DNA of 40,793 nt from a virus, in the IMG/VR virus record IMGVR_UViG_3300023223_000690, positions 1 through 40,793 of that record, one strand, 5' to 3'. The position numbers and the translations under genes are program-made. This document shows, piece after piece, positions 6,291-14,304 of the stretch (position 1 is the stretch's first letter; each line of letters opens with the position of its first letter). The notes beneath the pieces were generated by a model. That model was given only the letters and a program-made list of their open reading frames with translations, did not search any database and was not told where the DNA came from.

Positions 6291-6965
6291 TTAAAATAAA
6301 ATTTCTTGCTTAAGACGTTCTTCTCCAATTCCGCAATATTCTTCTTCAAGATCGCAACATATCCATTTGAAATCCATCTCTTTACATACCTTTGCAGTTG
6401 TAAAACTTCCAGCAAAACCATCGAATATGAGATCGCTTTCTTTTGCATAGTTCTGTAAACACCAACGCATGAGTTCAAGAGGTTTCTGAGTAGGATGCCA
6501 ACGAAACTCTTTGTTTTTCATATCTTCCTGCAGCATTCCATTCCAACGATATTTGAGTTTTCTGACTGCTGTTTTGAATGATGTCCATGCTAGTTCGCAA
6601 TCAGCAAAACTAGAAGTATGATTGTCTTTATCCCATACTAACCAACATGAAGAATTGCTAAGATATTGAACAAAGTAATTCCCTCCCCAAATAATTTGAT
6701 TTTTTGAAATACGGAAGATTTCCTTGAAATATTCTTTGCTAGGAATGTCATTATTCCATTTATAATTTCCATAATCTTTGGTGCCAGTAATCTTTGAATA
6801 ACTATTTTTTCTATAAGTTATATTGTTCCCGATTCCATAAGGCGGATCTGTAATCACCAGGTCAATTGCTTTATCAGGGATCATGCGCATTACTTCCAAA
6901 CAATCACTACATACCACTTGATTAATCATGTCTTGCCAATTTTTAATTTCAGAAAGTGTTTTCAT
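6291..6965 (-). CDS. DNA methyltransferase (N6-adenine/N4-cytosine type)
   Basis: From the start at 6965 this is a 224-residue enzyme. DPPY (40-43) is catalytic motif IV, HPTQKP (157-162) follows, and DGFAGS (182-187) is the AdoMet-binding motif I. Motif IV before motif I is the beta-class order. Phage copies usually protect viral DNA from host restriction. The upstream frame to 6983 overlaps recT. The start at 6965 lies 2 nt after the recT stop. No partner restriction enzyme gene is seen, so this is an orphan methylase. The recognition sequence cannot be read from the protein. Confidence 0.9.
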   Translation of the reverse strand: MKTLSEIKNWQDMINQVVCSDCLEVMRMIPDKAIDLVITDPPYGIGNNITYRKNSYSKITGTKDYGNYKWNNDIPSKEYFKEIFRISKNQIIWGGNYFVQYLSNSSCWLVWDKDNHTSSFADCELAWTSFKTAVRKLKYRWNGMLQEDMKNKEFRWHPTQKPLELMRWCLQNYAKESDLIFDGFAGSFTTAKVCKEMDFKWICCDLEEEYCGIGEERLKQEILF

Positions 6966-6967
6966 TT

Positions 6968-8053
6968 CTAAGAACCTCGACAAAGAGAACTTAGTTCTTG
7001 ATCTGCTTTTTCAGCTTCTTCCGGGGTCAGCTCGTAAGCATAATTCTTTCCGAATGCCTCCTTTATATAGTCAAGATAGCTAAAACTTGGATCTTCCTTT
7101 CTTATCTCCCCTTGCAATTCCTTAAACCTCGCTATACGAGTAGTTTTTTCTTTTGGAATGACAGAAGCTTGTTCAGGTTTTTCTTTCTCATCTTCCGGAT
7201 CCTTTCCGCTTTTAGATTCCATTGCTTCTACGGCTTCTTCATATTTTTTATCTTCGTCTACTGTTCTATCTTCTTCAACTTCTTCTTTTGTCTTGGCATC
7301 TGGGCCCTTGAACAATCCTTTCAATGCTTCTTTTGACTCTACAATGCTACTTGGAACTTCTGCTTTTTCAACCGGAACTGTTTCTGTTTCTACTATTTCT
7401 GCTTCTTCAACCTTTTTGGTTTTCTTTGCTTTCGCTGCTTTTGTTTTCTTCTTATCCGATTTATTCTCAAAATTCTCTAAACCTTCTTCTGCTGTAGTTT
7501 CGATTGCAGCTTCCATAAATTCTGCTTCTTCTGCTAAATATACCACACCTTGATCAAGAACTTCCGGAATGTATTTTCGGATTATGCGGACCACTCCATG
7601 CCAGAAAAGCTTATCTTTTGGTGCTTTCTTAGCTGCTTGAGAATTTAATTTCTCTAATTCAAGTAATGTCGATGGATAAGAATAACTTTCGTCTCCTTTT
7701 GAAACAGTAACAGTACACAATTTCGGATTCGCATCATCATCATATTCATCTGAGATTGTCCATCCTGCCTTACGTAATTTCTTTGTCATAGCACTTCCAT
7801 AAATATTGACCCTGCCATTGACAATATAAAGAGAATTCATGGATTCCATAGGAGCCATACCCATTTCTAATCCTGTTTGTATTTTTACCAATGCCTGGTG
7901 AGTATTTTTGACATCTGAACCAAAACAACCAGATTTAAAAAACTCATTGGCCAAGGTAAGCATATTGGTAAGCCGATCTTTTTGAAAATAAGTAGAAATC
8001 TGATCGGCGGTTCCTTGAGGATTAGTAGATTGTATAGCTGTAGGATCAGTCAT
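6968..8053 (-). CDS. recT: RecT-family single-strand annealing protein
   Basis: The protein has 361 residues. The first ~190 match the RecT-like pattern: HQALVKIQTGLEMGMAPMES, then VNGRVNIYGSAM, a SYSYPS region, and a WHGVVRIIRKYIPEVLDQGV segment. This family pairs complementary single strands in phage recombination and replication. From about residue 190 there is a long Lys/Glu/Ala-rich acidic tail before a short C-terminal helical part, much longer than in typical RecT. The tail may bind a partner such as the host SSB; that is inference. Its exonuclease partner is probably the Cas4-like nuclease two genes downstream. Confidence 0.85.
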   Translation of the reverse strand: MTDPTAIQSTNPQGTADQISTYFQKDRLTNMLTLANEFFKSGCFGSDVKNTHQALVKIQTGLEMGMAPMESMNSLYIVNGRVNIYGSAMTKKLRKAGWTISDEYDDDANPKLCTVTVSKGDESYSYPSTLLELEKLNSQAAKKAPKDKLFWHGVVRIIRKYIPEVLDQGVVYLAEEAEFMEAAIETTAEEGLENFENKSDKKKTKAAKAKKTKKVEEAEIVETETVPVEKAEVPSSIVESKEALKGLFKGPDAKTKEEVEEDRTVDEDKKYEEAVEAMESKSGKDPEDEKEKPEQASVIPKEKTTRIARFKELQGEIRKEDPSFSYLDYIKEAFGKNYAYELTPEEAEKADQELSSLCRGS

Positions 8054-8122
8054 TTAAAAAAGAAAAATAATAAAAATTTGCACCTGCTCTCGGTAAAACC
8101 GATGACAGGTTGGAAACCTTTA

Positions 8123-8356
8123 TTATTCCTTGGATTTCGGGGCATCTCCTTGTGGAGCTTCATCCCCGGCATCGGATGTTTCTGCTTCTGTTGATGGTGT
8201 GTCAGTAACTTCAGGTTCTCCAGGATCAGAAGTATCTGAAATCTCAACAGTAGCATTCTCAAGAGTCCCTCCATCGAGTTCTTCTTTAAGGAGGGCAGCA
8301 AGCGAATCTGCAGATTCAGCTTCGACCGTTTTGGTCACTGTGACAAGAAATGTCAT
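8123..8356 (-). CDS. Small acidic protein (77 aa)
   Basis: The frame is open from 8476 (117 aa). The in-frame ATG at 8356 gives a compact beta-alpha start (MTFLVTVTKTVEAESAD) behind a pyrimidine-rich leader, so I prefer it. The longer form would overlap the previous gene by 23 nt. The C-terminal half is a low-complexity acidic tail of Asp, Glu, Ser, Thr and Pro. It lies directly upstream of recT. The fold hint resembles small DpnD/PcfM-like domains, but that is weak. Function is unknown. Confidence 0.5.
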   Translation of the reverse strand: MTFLVTVTKTVEAESADSLAALLKEELDGGTLENATVEISDTSDPGEPEVTDTPSTEAETSDAGDEAPQGDAPKSKE

Positions 8357-8453
8357 TTGTAAAGGGGTTAGTGGATAAGAAACGGGGATAGTAGGTTGTG
8401 GAGATGAATAAAATCTTTCCTCTTCTTCTGTGGGAGGCGGATTGAATTCTTGC

Positions 8454-8651
8454 TTATTCACTCTCTTCAATAACATAATTCAAAAGACATTTTAAATCTG
8501 CCATGGCATCCCATATCGCCTCATTGTTTATCGAATGGAACTGCTGAAAATCAGTCAATGCAAATTTTCTTTTCCTCATTGATGCGCTAGTATCCAATGA
8601 GTAATGAATGAGCTTTTGCAGTATATCAATGGATTCTTCTTTGATTTCCAT
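8454..8651 (-). CDS. Small hypothetical protein (65 aa)
   Basis: The product is helical and soluble (starts MEIKEESIDILQKL), with Glu-rich ends and no recognised domain. It starts 6 nt after the previous stop in the minus-strand operon, and its first four codons follow a short spacer. Function is unknown. Confidence 0.5.
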   Translation of the reverse strand: MEIKEESIDILQKLIHYSLDTSASMRKRKFALTDFQQFHSINNEAIWDAMADLKCLLNYVIEESE

Positions 8652-8657
8652 GGTTTC

Positions 8658-8858
8658 TTAAAACGCTTTCAAAACTTCTTTTCTTATTTCTTCAAATTGT
8701 TTTGCAGTTATTTCGACAGAAAGGCAATCCATTGAACTTTCAGATGCTTGTTCTAAGCCATTAAATCCCCGTCCCCTTTCTTTAATTGTTTCTGCCTCTT
8801 CCTCTGTTTCAGGAACTCTCCTTTTTATGATCTTGAGATGTATTGATGTGGTTCTCAT
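8658..8858 (-). CDS. Small hypothetical protein (66 aa)
   Basis: The product starts MRTTSIHLKIIKRRV. It has a basic beta-like beginning, a charged middle, and an amphipathic helix at the end (AKQFEEIRKEVLKAF). No family is recognised. It lies between the lysis-like cassette and the recombination block. Confidence 0.5.
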   Translation of the reverse strand: MRTTSIHLKIIKRRVPETEEEAETIKERGRGFNGLEQASESSMDCLSVEITAKQFEEIRKEVLKAF

Positions 8859-8889
8859 TTTTAAAATTTAAAGGAATCCGATGCTACGC

Positions 8890-9288
8890 TTACCGTAATG
8901 ACAAATCAACAGAATGTGATTGATTTTTCTCTGAATCATTGTTATTTACTCTTTTGATTATTTCATGTATATATTCTATCTGTATATTTGCAATTTCCTG
9001 CTGTATATTTGCAGCTTCCTGGTCATCATCCATAGCTTCCAGTTTTGAAAAAACTGCGGATGTAACAACCAAGAGAAGGGAGATTATCATGCCCATAAGC
9101 CATGCAAACACTCTCCATTTTAAAAAATTCTTGTTATCATCTTCCAAGAGTTTAAGTCTTGTATCTGTCTCTGGCGATGGAACAGAATGCTTCCATAATC
9201 TTAATTTCCAGCCCTCTAGCGCTTCCCATATTTTTTCTTCGATCTTTTCCCATAGCCATTCATATTCTTTGGAATCCTTTTTATGCAT
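8890..9288 (-). CDS. TM plus coiled-coil protein, lysis cassette
   Basis: The start at 9288 overlaps the holin-like stop by 8 nt (ATGCATAA) and gives 132 residues; the frame is open to 9372. A charged N-terminal helix (about 1-70) is followed by one membrane segment (about 74-94, rich in Leu, Ile and Val). A Gln/Glu/Ile coiled-coil segment with repeated QQEIANIQ-like turns comes next. One TM with a coiled coil beside a holin suggests a spanin- or holin-partner role, but the topology is not that of a classical i-spanin. Function is inferred from context only. Confidence 0.5.
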   Translation of the reverse strand: MHKKDSKEYEWLWEKIEEKIWEALEGWKLRLWKHSVPSPETDTRLKLLEDDNKNFLKWRVFAWLMGMIISLLLVVTSAVFSKLEAMDDDQEAANIQQEIANIQIEYIHEIIKRVNNNDSEKNQSHSVDLSLR

Positions 9289-9514
9289 CAGCTTTCGGCT
9301 TAGTATTGAAATATCTTGTGAGAGCTTGAGAACCGGATTGTGCGAATGGAAGGACAACAGCGGTAATAACATATGTAACTATTTCAGGGAAAATATTGCT
9401 ACTGGCAAGATAAGCAAGAAAAGCAATAATCATAGCCATAAGCGAATTCAACAATGTCCATGAGGCACGTTTGCCAGCCTTTGATTTCAAAAAGTTCAGA
9501 AGAAATTCTTTCAT
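9281..9514 (-). CDS. Putative holin (77 aa)
   Basis: Two hydrophobic segments (about 19-38 and 43-60) follow a basic amphipathic N-terminus (KEFLLNFLKSKAGKRA). The C-terminus is charged (TKPKADA). Small size, two TMs and charged ends are the usual features of a class II or III holin. It is translationally coupled to the TM/coiled-coil gene and follows the 121-aa exported-type protein. The M23 peptidase at 36418 would be the matching lysin, but it lies far away. The call is by topology only. Confidence 0.55.
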   Translation of the reverse strand: MKEFLLNFLKSKAGKRASWTLLNSLMAMIIAFLAYLASSNIFPEIVTYVITAVVLPFAQSGSQALTRYFNTKPKADA

Positions 9515-9538
9515 AAAAATTTAGAAAAAGAATAAAAA

Positions 9539-9904
9539 TTATCTTTTCGATTCTGCATCCAGTACAGCATTAAGCAATGCTTTTCCATCTCCTGAGAAAT
9601 CAATCACTCTGATAGGATCATCTTTATGGATTACTGATTCTAAAGCAGTCAATGAAAACAATTCTTCCAATTCACCACCTCCTATAGTCAATCTTCCTGT
9701 CCTCGCTGTTTCGATCAATTCTCTTTTCCTAGCCAGAAATTCTTCTTGAGTATTGAATCTATATGCTTTCACTACTTCGATGACTTCGGGAGGAGTTTTT
9801 TCAATTATTGTAATTACCTCTGGATCATTTAATGCAATATTACCGCCAGCTCCCACGGAAACACCGAATGCTAATATTGCCGCTCTTTGCTTCCAATCTT
9901 TCAT
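9539..9904 (-). CDS. Hypothetical protein with weak N-terminal anchor (121 aa)
   Basis: Residues 8-24 (AAILAFGVSVGAGGNIA) are mildly hydrophobic after a basic start, so a signal or membrane anchor is possible. The rest is soluble, with a helical Arg/Glu stretch (about 50-68) and a Gly-rich turn. Its start overlaps the stop of a 24-residue hydrophobic peptide by 4 nt (ATGA). The lysis-like context suggests an envelope role. No family is recognised. Confidence 0.5.
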   Translation of the reverse strand: MKDWKQRAAILAFGVSVGAGGNIALNDPEVITIIEKTPPEVIEVVKAYRFNTQEEFLARKRELIETARTGRLTIGGGELEELFSLTALESVIHKDDPIRVIDFSGDGKALLNAVLDAESKR

Positions 9905-9975
9905 AGATTTTCCAAAAGTATCAAAATTCCTAAGAATAAAGGACTCAAAAACATTGTGCAGAAAATTATTTTCAT
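9901..9975 (-). CDS. Tiny hydrophobic peptide (24 aa), translationally coupled
   Basis: A 24-codon frame starts at 9975 (MKIIFCTMFLSP...) and ends in TGA at 9901-9903, sharing ATGA with the next start at 9904. Nearly all residues after Lys2 are hydrophobic except a terminal Glu and Asn, so it would be a single membrane-spanning peptide. The exact 4-nt overlap and the lysis-type surroundings argue for a real gene. The very short length argues for caution. Confidence 0.35.
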   Translation of the reverse strand: MKIIFCTMFLSPLFLGILILLENL

Positions 9976-9998
9976 ACTGGAATAATTTAAAATTAAGT

Positions 9999-10739
9999 TT
10001 ATGGAGCTACTATGCTGTTAGGTATTGGCGGCTCTTCTGCAACTGTTGTGCCATTTACAACAGTTGCATCATTACCATTTACGACACCTGTTTCTGCGCT
10101 TTGACCATTGACAGCCCAATATTCTACCAAATCATCTGCTTGTATCTGCCTTGGATTTATACCAGAAGCTAGTGATTTAATATGATTTTCAGATAATGGA
10201 GTATCCCAAATTGCTACGTGTCCAACATCTCCATCAAACGGATCTTCTGTACCACTACCCCCTGACCCTGCACCAATCCTAACAGGTGCAGAAGTCGATG
10301 GCATATTCCCTGATGTCAATTTCGACCCATCCTCTGCTCCATTGAGATAAACCCGTACTTCTGAGCCATCATACACACCTGCAATGTGATGCCAATTATC
10401 CGTTGACAAAGTTGTTGATCCTAGAGCGATTTGTGTTGCGCCATTATAGATAGCAAACAAAGGCTTATCACTACTGTCACTTGATAAAAGGTACTGGAAA
10501 TCACCACCCGCATCTGACCATTTAGCAAGAATTTTTCCTTCACCATTAAGAATTTCTAATCTTATCCAAGCAGACAAAGTGACTGTGTCGCCTGTGAGAT
10601 TCAATTCTGATGGATTCCCAGCATCCAAGTAATCATTTGAACCATCAAAGTTTCTGGCAGCCATAGCCACTCCAGCCATAACACCCACAAGAATGAATGT
10701 TGCCAGAAAGCCTTTGGCTAATTTTTTAAAGATATTCAT
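9999..10739 (-). CDS. Sec-exported LamG/jelly-roll protein
   Basis: The 246 residues begin with a clear signal peptide (NIFKKLAKGF, hydrophobic core, cleavage near GVAMA at about 27). A LamG/concanavalin-like domain follows (about 28-195): FDGSNDYLDAG, then LSAWIRLE, a WHHIAGVYDGSEVRVYLNG strand pair, and HVAIWDTPLS. These domains bind carbohydrate or protein. A Thr/Val/Asn-rich tail ends the protein. It is the third of three consecutive exported fibre-like genes and starts 1 nt after the stop of the previous one. A signal peptide is not expected on a cytoplasmically assembled virion protein, so display on or secretion from the infected cell is inferred. Confidence 0.8.
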   Translation of the reverse strand: MNIFKKLAKGFLATFILVGVMAGVAMAARNFDGSNDYLDAGNPSELNLTGDTVTLSAWIRLEILNGEGKILAKWSDAGGDFQYLLSSDSSDKPLFAIYNGATQIALGSTTLSTDNWHHIAGVYDGSEVRVYLNGAEDGSKLTSGNMPSTSAPVRIGAGSGGSGTEDPFDGDVGHVAIWDTPLSENHIKSLASGINPRQIQADDLVEYWAVNGQSAETGVVNGNDATVVNGTTVAEEPPIPNSIVAP

Positions 10740-10740
10740 A

Positions 10741-12288
10741 TTACTGAGTTATGGTTATTGAAAGTATTTGAGCATCACCAACCATGTCATCGTCACCATC
10801 AGAAACAACACGCTCTACTTCCATTCTGAAGTAATCACCTGCCGCAATAGAATCGGCTTGAGCCTGAGTCAAGGTAATAGATGTTGTTGTTATAATTCCT
10901 GATGTTGCGTTCGTATCACTGTTTCCTGTTTGCTGTGTAGCAAACGAATCTGAATCAATGTCATTACCACCCTCTGCGTTCGCTTCAAATGAAACTCCCC
11001 AAGTAACACCGCCTGTTATCGCTGATTCAGCCACCCAGTCGATATTTACAGTGATGTCATCACCGCTATAGCCACTACCAACACTATTAGTAAATATTAC
11101 GTTCTCAGCCGTAGTGTCATCGAATACGATGATGGGATGACCATTGCGTGAGAATGCCCCTGCTGGATTACTAGAAGGGTATAAAGCATTATTAGCATCT
11201 AAAATTTTTGTAAAAGGAGAACCTCCGTCACCATCTGAGTCTGGAACATTGGAATTTGCTGCCCAATCCGCTTGTGGATCAGTTTGATCCTTACTTGTGC
11301 TTGTAAAAATTTGCCCACCATTAGCCAAATTGAAAGCATTCCCTACAACTAAATGACTTGTCGTAGTAGAAGATTGCTTGATATCGAAAAGAGTCTCGTT
11401 TGATTCAGGAAGAAAGAAATTGGAAGATACTTGTCGAGAACCATGATCTCCTTCTAAAGTCATGAGAACCGTGTTTTGTAATACTCCATTCACTGTAGCA
11501 CTGCCAGTGACAGCATCAGTAATAATCTCGTCATCTTGAAAAGTTCCCGATACTCCGGACAATACGATTTGTCCTGTAGCTCCAGAATCACGATCAATCT
11601 CTATGGTTCCGGTTGCTCCGCTAGTCGCTCCCGTTGCTATTCCATCCAATGTAAAATTAGCAGTTTGTGCATCATAATCCAGTCGTTGCCAATTTTGACT
11701 ACCAAAAACCTGTAATCTGCTAAAGGTAAAAGCACTTAAATCTTCATAAACTAACCCATCCCCATATCCGATCAAATTTCCAAAAAATATTGTTACACCT
11801 ATATTTCTAATCGTTCCTATTTCTTTCGCGTTGATTACAATACTCGAATCTATTAATAAAAAACCACTAGGATCACCATCTATATCAAAAAATGATCCAT
11901 TAGGTGCGGATATGTTTGCATAATCAATAGCAAGAAAACTATTCGCAGGAACGGAAAGATCAGTAATCAATGCCCCTGTCCCTGTATAAGTCATTTGAGC
12001 AAATGCAATCGCTTTTACTTTTGCTAATCCATCCGGGAATGATATTGGATTGACTATAGAAAAATCTTGCATAATTCTATATTCCGTCCCAGCATCAAGT
12101 TCATGAGCACCGCCAACCAAAGGCGGAAGATCAGCTTCACTGTAAAGATCAACTGAGCCATGAATAGGATTCCTACTCCCTGCCCCTCCTACTTGCTGCG
12201 CTAAAACATTTTGGATCATAAAAATTCCAACTGCCAAGCCCATCAAAACAAAAAGACCGCCTATGATTCTCTCTTTAAAATGTTTCAT
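10741..12288 (-). CDS. Sec-exported fibre-like beta protein (515 aa)
   Basis: The signal peptide runs to about residue 31 (hydrophobic core GGLFVLMGLAVGIFM, cleavage after NVLA). The rest is almost all short beta strands with Gly, Ser, Thr and Asn turns. It includes a parallel-beta-helix-like centre (IDYANISAPNGSFFDIDG and similar rungs), a repeated GATSGATGTI segment, and a C-terminal strand domain. The pattern is that of phage fibre, spike or adhesin proteins, but no enzyme motif is visible. Its start shares one base with the stop of the 664-aa gene (TAATG), so the two are translationally coupled. Confidence 0.7.
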   Translation of the reverse strand: MKHFKERIIGGLFVLMGLAVGIFMIQNVLAQQVGGAGSRNPIHGSVDLYSEADLPPLVGGAHELDAGTEYRIMQDFSIVNPISFPDGLAKVKAIAFAQMTYTGTGALITDLSVPANSFLAIDYANISAPNGSFFDIDGDPSGFLLIDSSIVINAKEIGTIRNIGVTIFFGNLIGYGDGLVYEDLSAFTFSRLQVFGSQNWQRLDYDAQTANFTLDGIATGATSGATGTIEIDRDSGATGQIVLSGVSGTFQDDEIITDAVTGSATVNGVLQNTVLMTLEGDHGSRQVSSNFFLPESNETLFDIKQSSTTTSHLVVGNAFNLANGGQIFTSTSKDQTDPQADWAANSNVPDSDGDGGSPFTKILDANNALYPSSNPAGAFSRNGHPIIVFDDTTAENVIFTNSVGSGYSGDDITVNIDWVAESAITGGVTWGVSFEANAEGGNDIDSDSFATQQTGNSDTNATSGIITTTSITLTQAQADSIAAGDYFRMEVERVVSDGDDDMVGDAQILSITITQ

Positions 12289-14282
12289 TAGTTATCAGAT
12301 AAAGGCGACGCACAATACCAAGCATCATCTCCAAGGTCATATTCAATTTCAATGATATCACCTTTTCCAAGTACAACATCTAATCCTCCATTACAATTAA
12401 AACCCGAACCTGCCAATTGTGCTTCACCTTGAATCGTCAGAGTATTTGTATCACTATCTCCTTGGATTTTTATAGTTTCCCCATCACTACCATCTACAAT
12501 GCTTGGTGTAGCGGTTATCGTGACAGCACCTCCACTTCCTTGTACGCGCATAACACAATTTGTTCCAGTAATCCCACCTCCTGCAGTAATATTTTGTGTT
12601 GCTGAAGGGGTACATCCCTGGGTACCATTTACTTCTAAAGTTGCGCCTGCTGTCGTGGTTCCGATCCCAACATTTGTGCCGTTGAATGTCATGACCGTTC
12701 CCGTGCTCACACTCCTGCTGTTAGAAAATTTTAATTTATCGGCATCAGTATTATCAACACCTATACTTTTTGAATTGGAATCTCCAATAGAAAAAACAAT
12801 ATTAGCGTCTCCAGTGCTCGTTTGATCAAGTTGTAACATTCCATTATTGAATGTGTTAGTAGATTCAATAAGTACATTCACTGACCCAGCAGTTGTAATT
12901 GCTTTCAATGCGTTCGGATCATTCGTAGTGTCATTCTGCGTAAAAAGTCCGGCACGGACAGATTCTGTGTCTGCAACAACTACATTTAATCTTGCACTAA
13001 CAGCAGTAACCAATCCTACTCCAATCCCCACATTTCCAGCATCATCAATTTTCATTCGAGGGAGTCCAACAGCTACATCATCCTTATCTGTATATTGCCA
13101 AAAATAAAGAACATTTTCGCTAGCATTTCCAGCACTACTTCTATTATTTCCCATAGCCCATTTCAAAGCATCTGCATCTCGAAATTGATATTCAGAAAAA
13201 CCGCCACCAGAATCATCATATTCTTGAACAAGTTCAGAAGATGCTCCGCCATCTATATGTAATATTTCACTCGGAAGGCTTGTACCAATCCCTACATTCC
13301 CACTTGAATCAACTCTAATTGCTTCTACTACATTTCCCGAAAGAAAAGATAATTCACCAGAAGCTAGGGCTGTTCCAAATTGAAACAAACCAGTTGTATT
13401 TTGCATTTGAAATAAAGCATTTGCAACAACTGAAGATGGAGATTTAAATTGAATGGCACCAATGCTTGCATCAGGAGTTAGGATAGTAATTCCTGCTCCT
13501 GCGCTATTTTCAACAACTAAATCATCAACATTGGAATCAGCTGTAACAGAACCAGCAGATGCAGTATGAGTATGTAGAGTACCATCGGGTACTACAATCC
13601 CTATTCCGACATTCCCGGAAGAATCGATTCTTACTGCTTCATCAAAAGATTCTGTCATTAACGCAATTTCACCACCAGTTAAATTTGCTCCAAACTGTAC
13701 TAACCCTGTTGATTGTTGCGCCTGAAATATTGCATATGCATCCGCGGACGGACTTGACCAACGCACACCGCCAACATTTACGTCAGGTGTTAATATGGAT
13801 ATCCCTGCGTTACCATTATTCTCTGCGATAATTTCATCTGCATTTGTATTTGCAGTAACGCTTCCTGCAGTAGCAGTATGAGCATGTAATTTCCCGTCAG
13901 GTGTTGTTGTTCCGATTCCAAGCTCATCAGCTGCATCATCAAAACAAAAATTCGCATTATCTTCTGCAATATTATTTGATCCGTCTACGAAAAGGACTGA
14001 ACATTCAGTAAATGGACTGCCAAGCGCGATGCTTACCGTAAGGGTTCCAACTGTCAAAGCCGTAAAAAATCCATTAGCAATAGGATTTGATACGGTCCCT
14101 AAAACAAATGTAGCCAAAGAAGGTACAAGTGTCGTCGAATCAGCCAACTTCCATAAATCTCTCGGTCCTCCAATTGTTCCTTCAGTTCCTCCAGATGGAC
14201 CAATGGCGGCTGCCGAGCTATTCATAACTAACATCACAGCCAGAAGCAGCGAAGTGATAAGCTTCTTAAAATATTTATTCAT
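12288..14282 (-). CDS. Sec-exported fibre with NVGIG repeats (664 aa)
   Basis: A signal peptide (residues 1-26, cleavage near NSSAAA) is followed by a beta-rich fibre. GIG-type turns recur at about 122, 224, 330, 417 and 538, mostly as SGNVGIGT or close variants; in many fibre and surface proteins they mark repeat boundaries. Residues about 121-222 and 225-330 form a tandem duplication. The last ~90 residues form a beta domain with four cysteines ending WYCASPLSDN, a common C-terminal domain of such fibres. The protein is likely an adhesin or fibre on the cell surface. It follows a small structural gene expressed from the TTGACA promoter at 14702-14730. Confidence 0.75.
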   Translation of the reverse strand: MNKYFKKLITSLLLAVMLVMNSSAAAIGPSGGTEGTIGGPRDLWKLADSTTLVPSLATFVLGTVSNPIANGFFTALTVGTLTVSIALGSPFTECSVLFVDGSNNIAEDNANFCFDDAADELGIGTTTPDGKLHAHTATAGSVTANTNADEIIAENNGNAGISILTPDVNVGGVRWSSPSADAYAIFQAQQSTGLVQFGANLTGGEIALMTESFDEAVRIDSSGNVGIGIVVPDGTLHTHTASAGSVTADSNVDDLVVENSAGAGITILTPDASIGAIQFKSPSSVVANALFQMQNTTGLFQFGTALASGELSFLSGNVVEAIRVDSSGNVGIGTSLPSEILHIDGGASSELVQEYDDSGGGFSEYQFRDADALKWAMGNNRSSAGNASENVLYFWQYTDKDDVAVGLPRMKIDDAGNVGIGVGLVTAVSARLNVVVADTESVRAGLFTQNDTTNDPNALKAITTAGSVNVLIESTNTFNNGMLQLDQTSTGDANIVFSIGDSNSKSIGVDNTDADKLKFSNSRSVSTGTVMTFNGTNVGIGTTTAGATLEVNGTQGCTPSATQNITAGGGITGTNCVMRVQGSGGAVTITATPSIVDGSDGETIKIQGDSDTNTLTIQGEAQLAGSGFNCNGGLDVVLGKGDIIEIEYDLGDDAWYCASPLSDN

Positions 14283-14304
14283 AAGAAAATATAAAAAGAG
14301 GAAA

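Noticed and set aside
7158-7553. 131-codon plus-strand ORF rich in Ser and Phe
   Set aside because: It is the antisense of the Lys/Glu/Ala-rich tail of the RecT-like protein, a common artefact of low-complexity coding sequence.
8050-8301. 83-codon minus-strand ORF
   Set aside because: It overlaps the acidic-tail gene in another frame and has a basic low-complexity product; the acidic frame fits the operon better.
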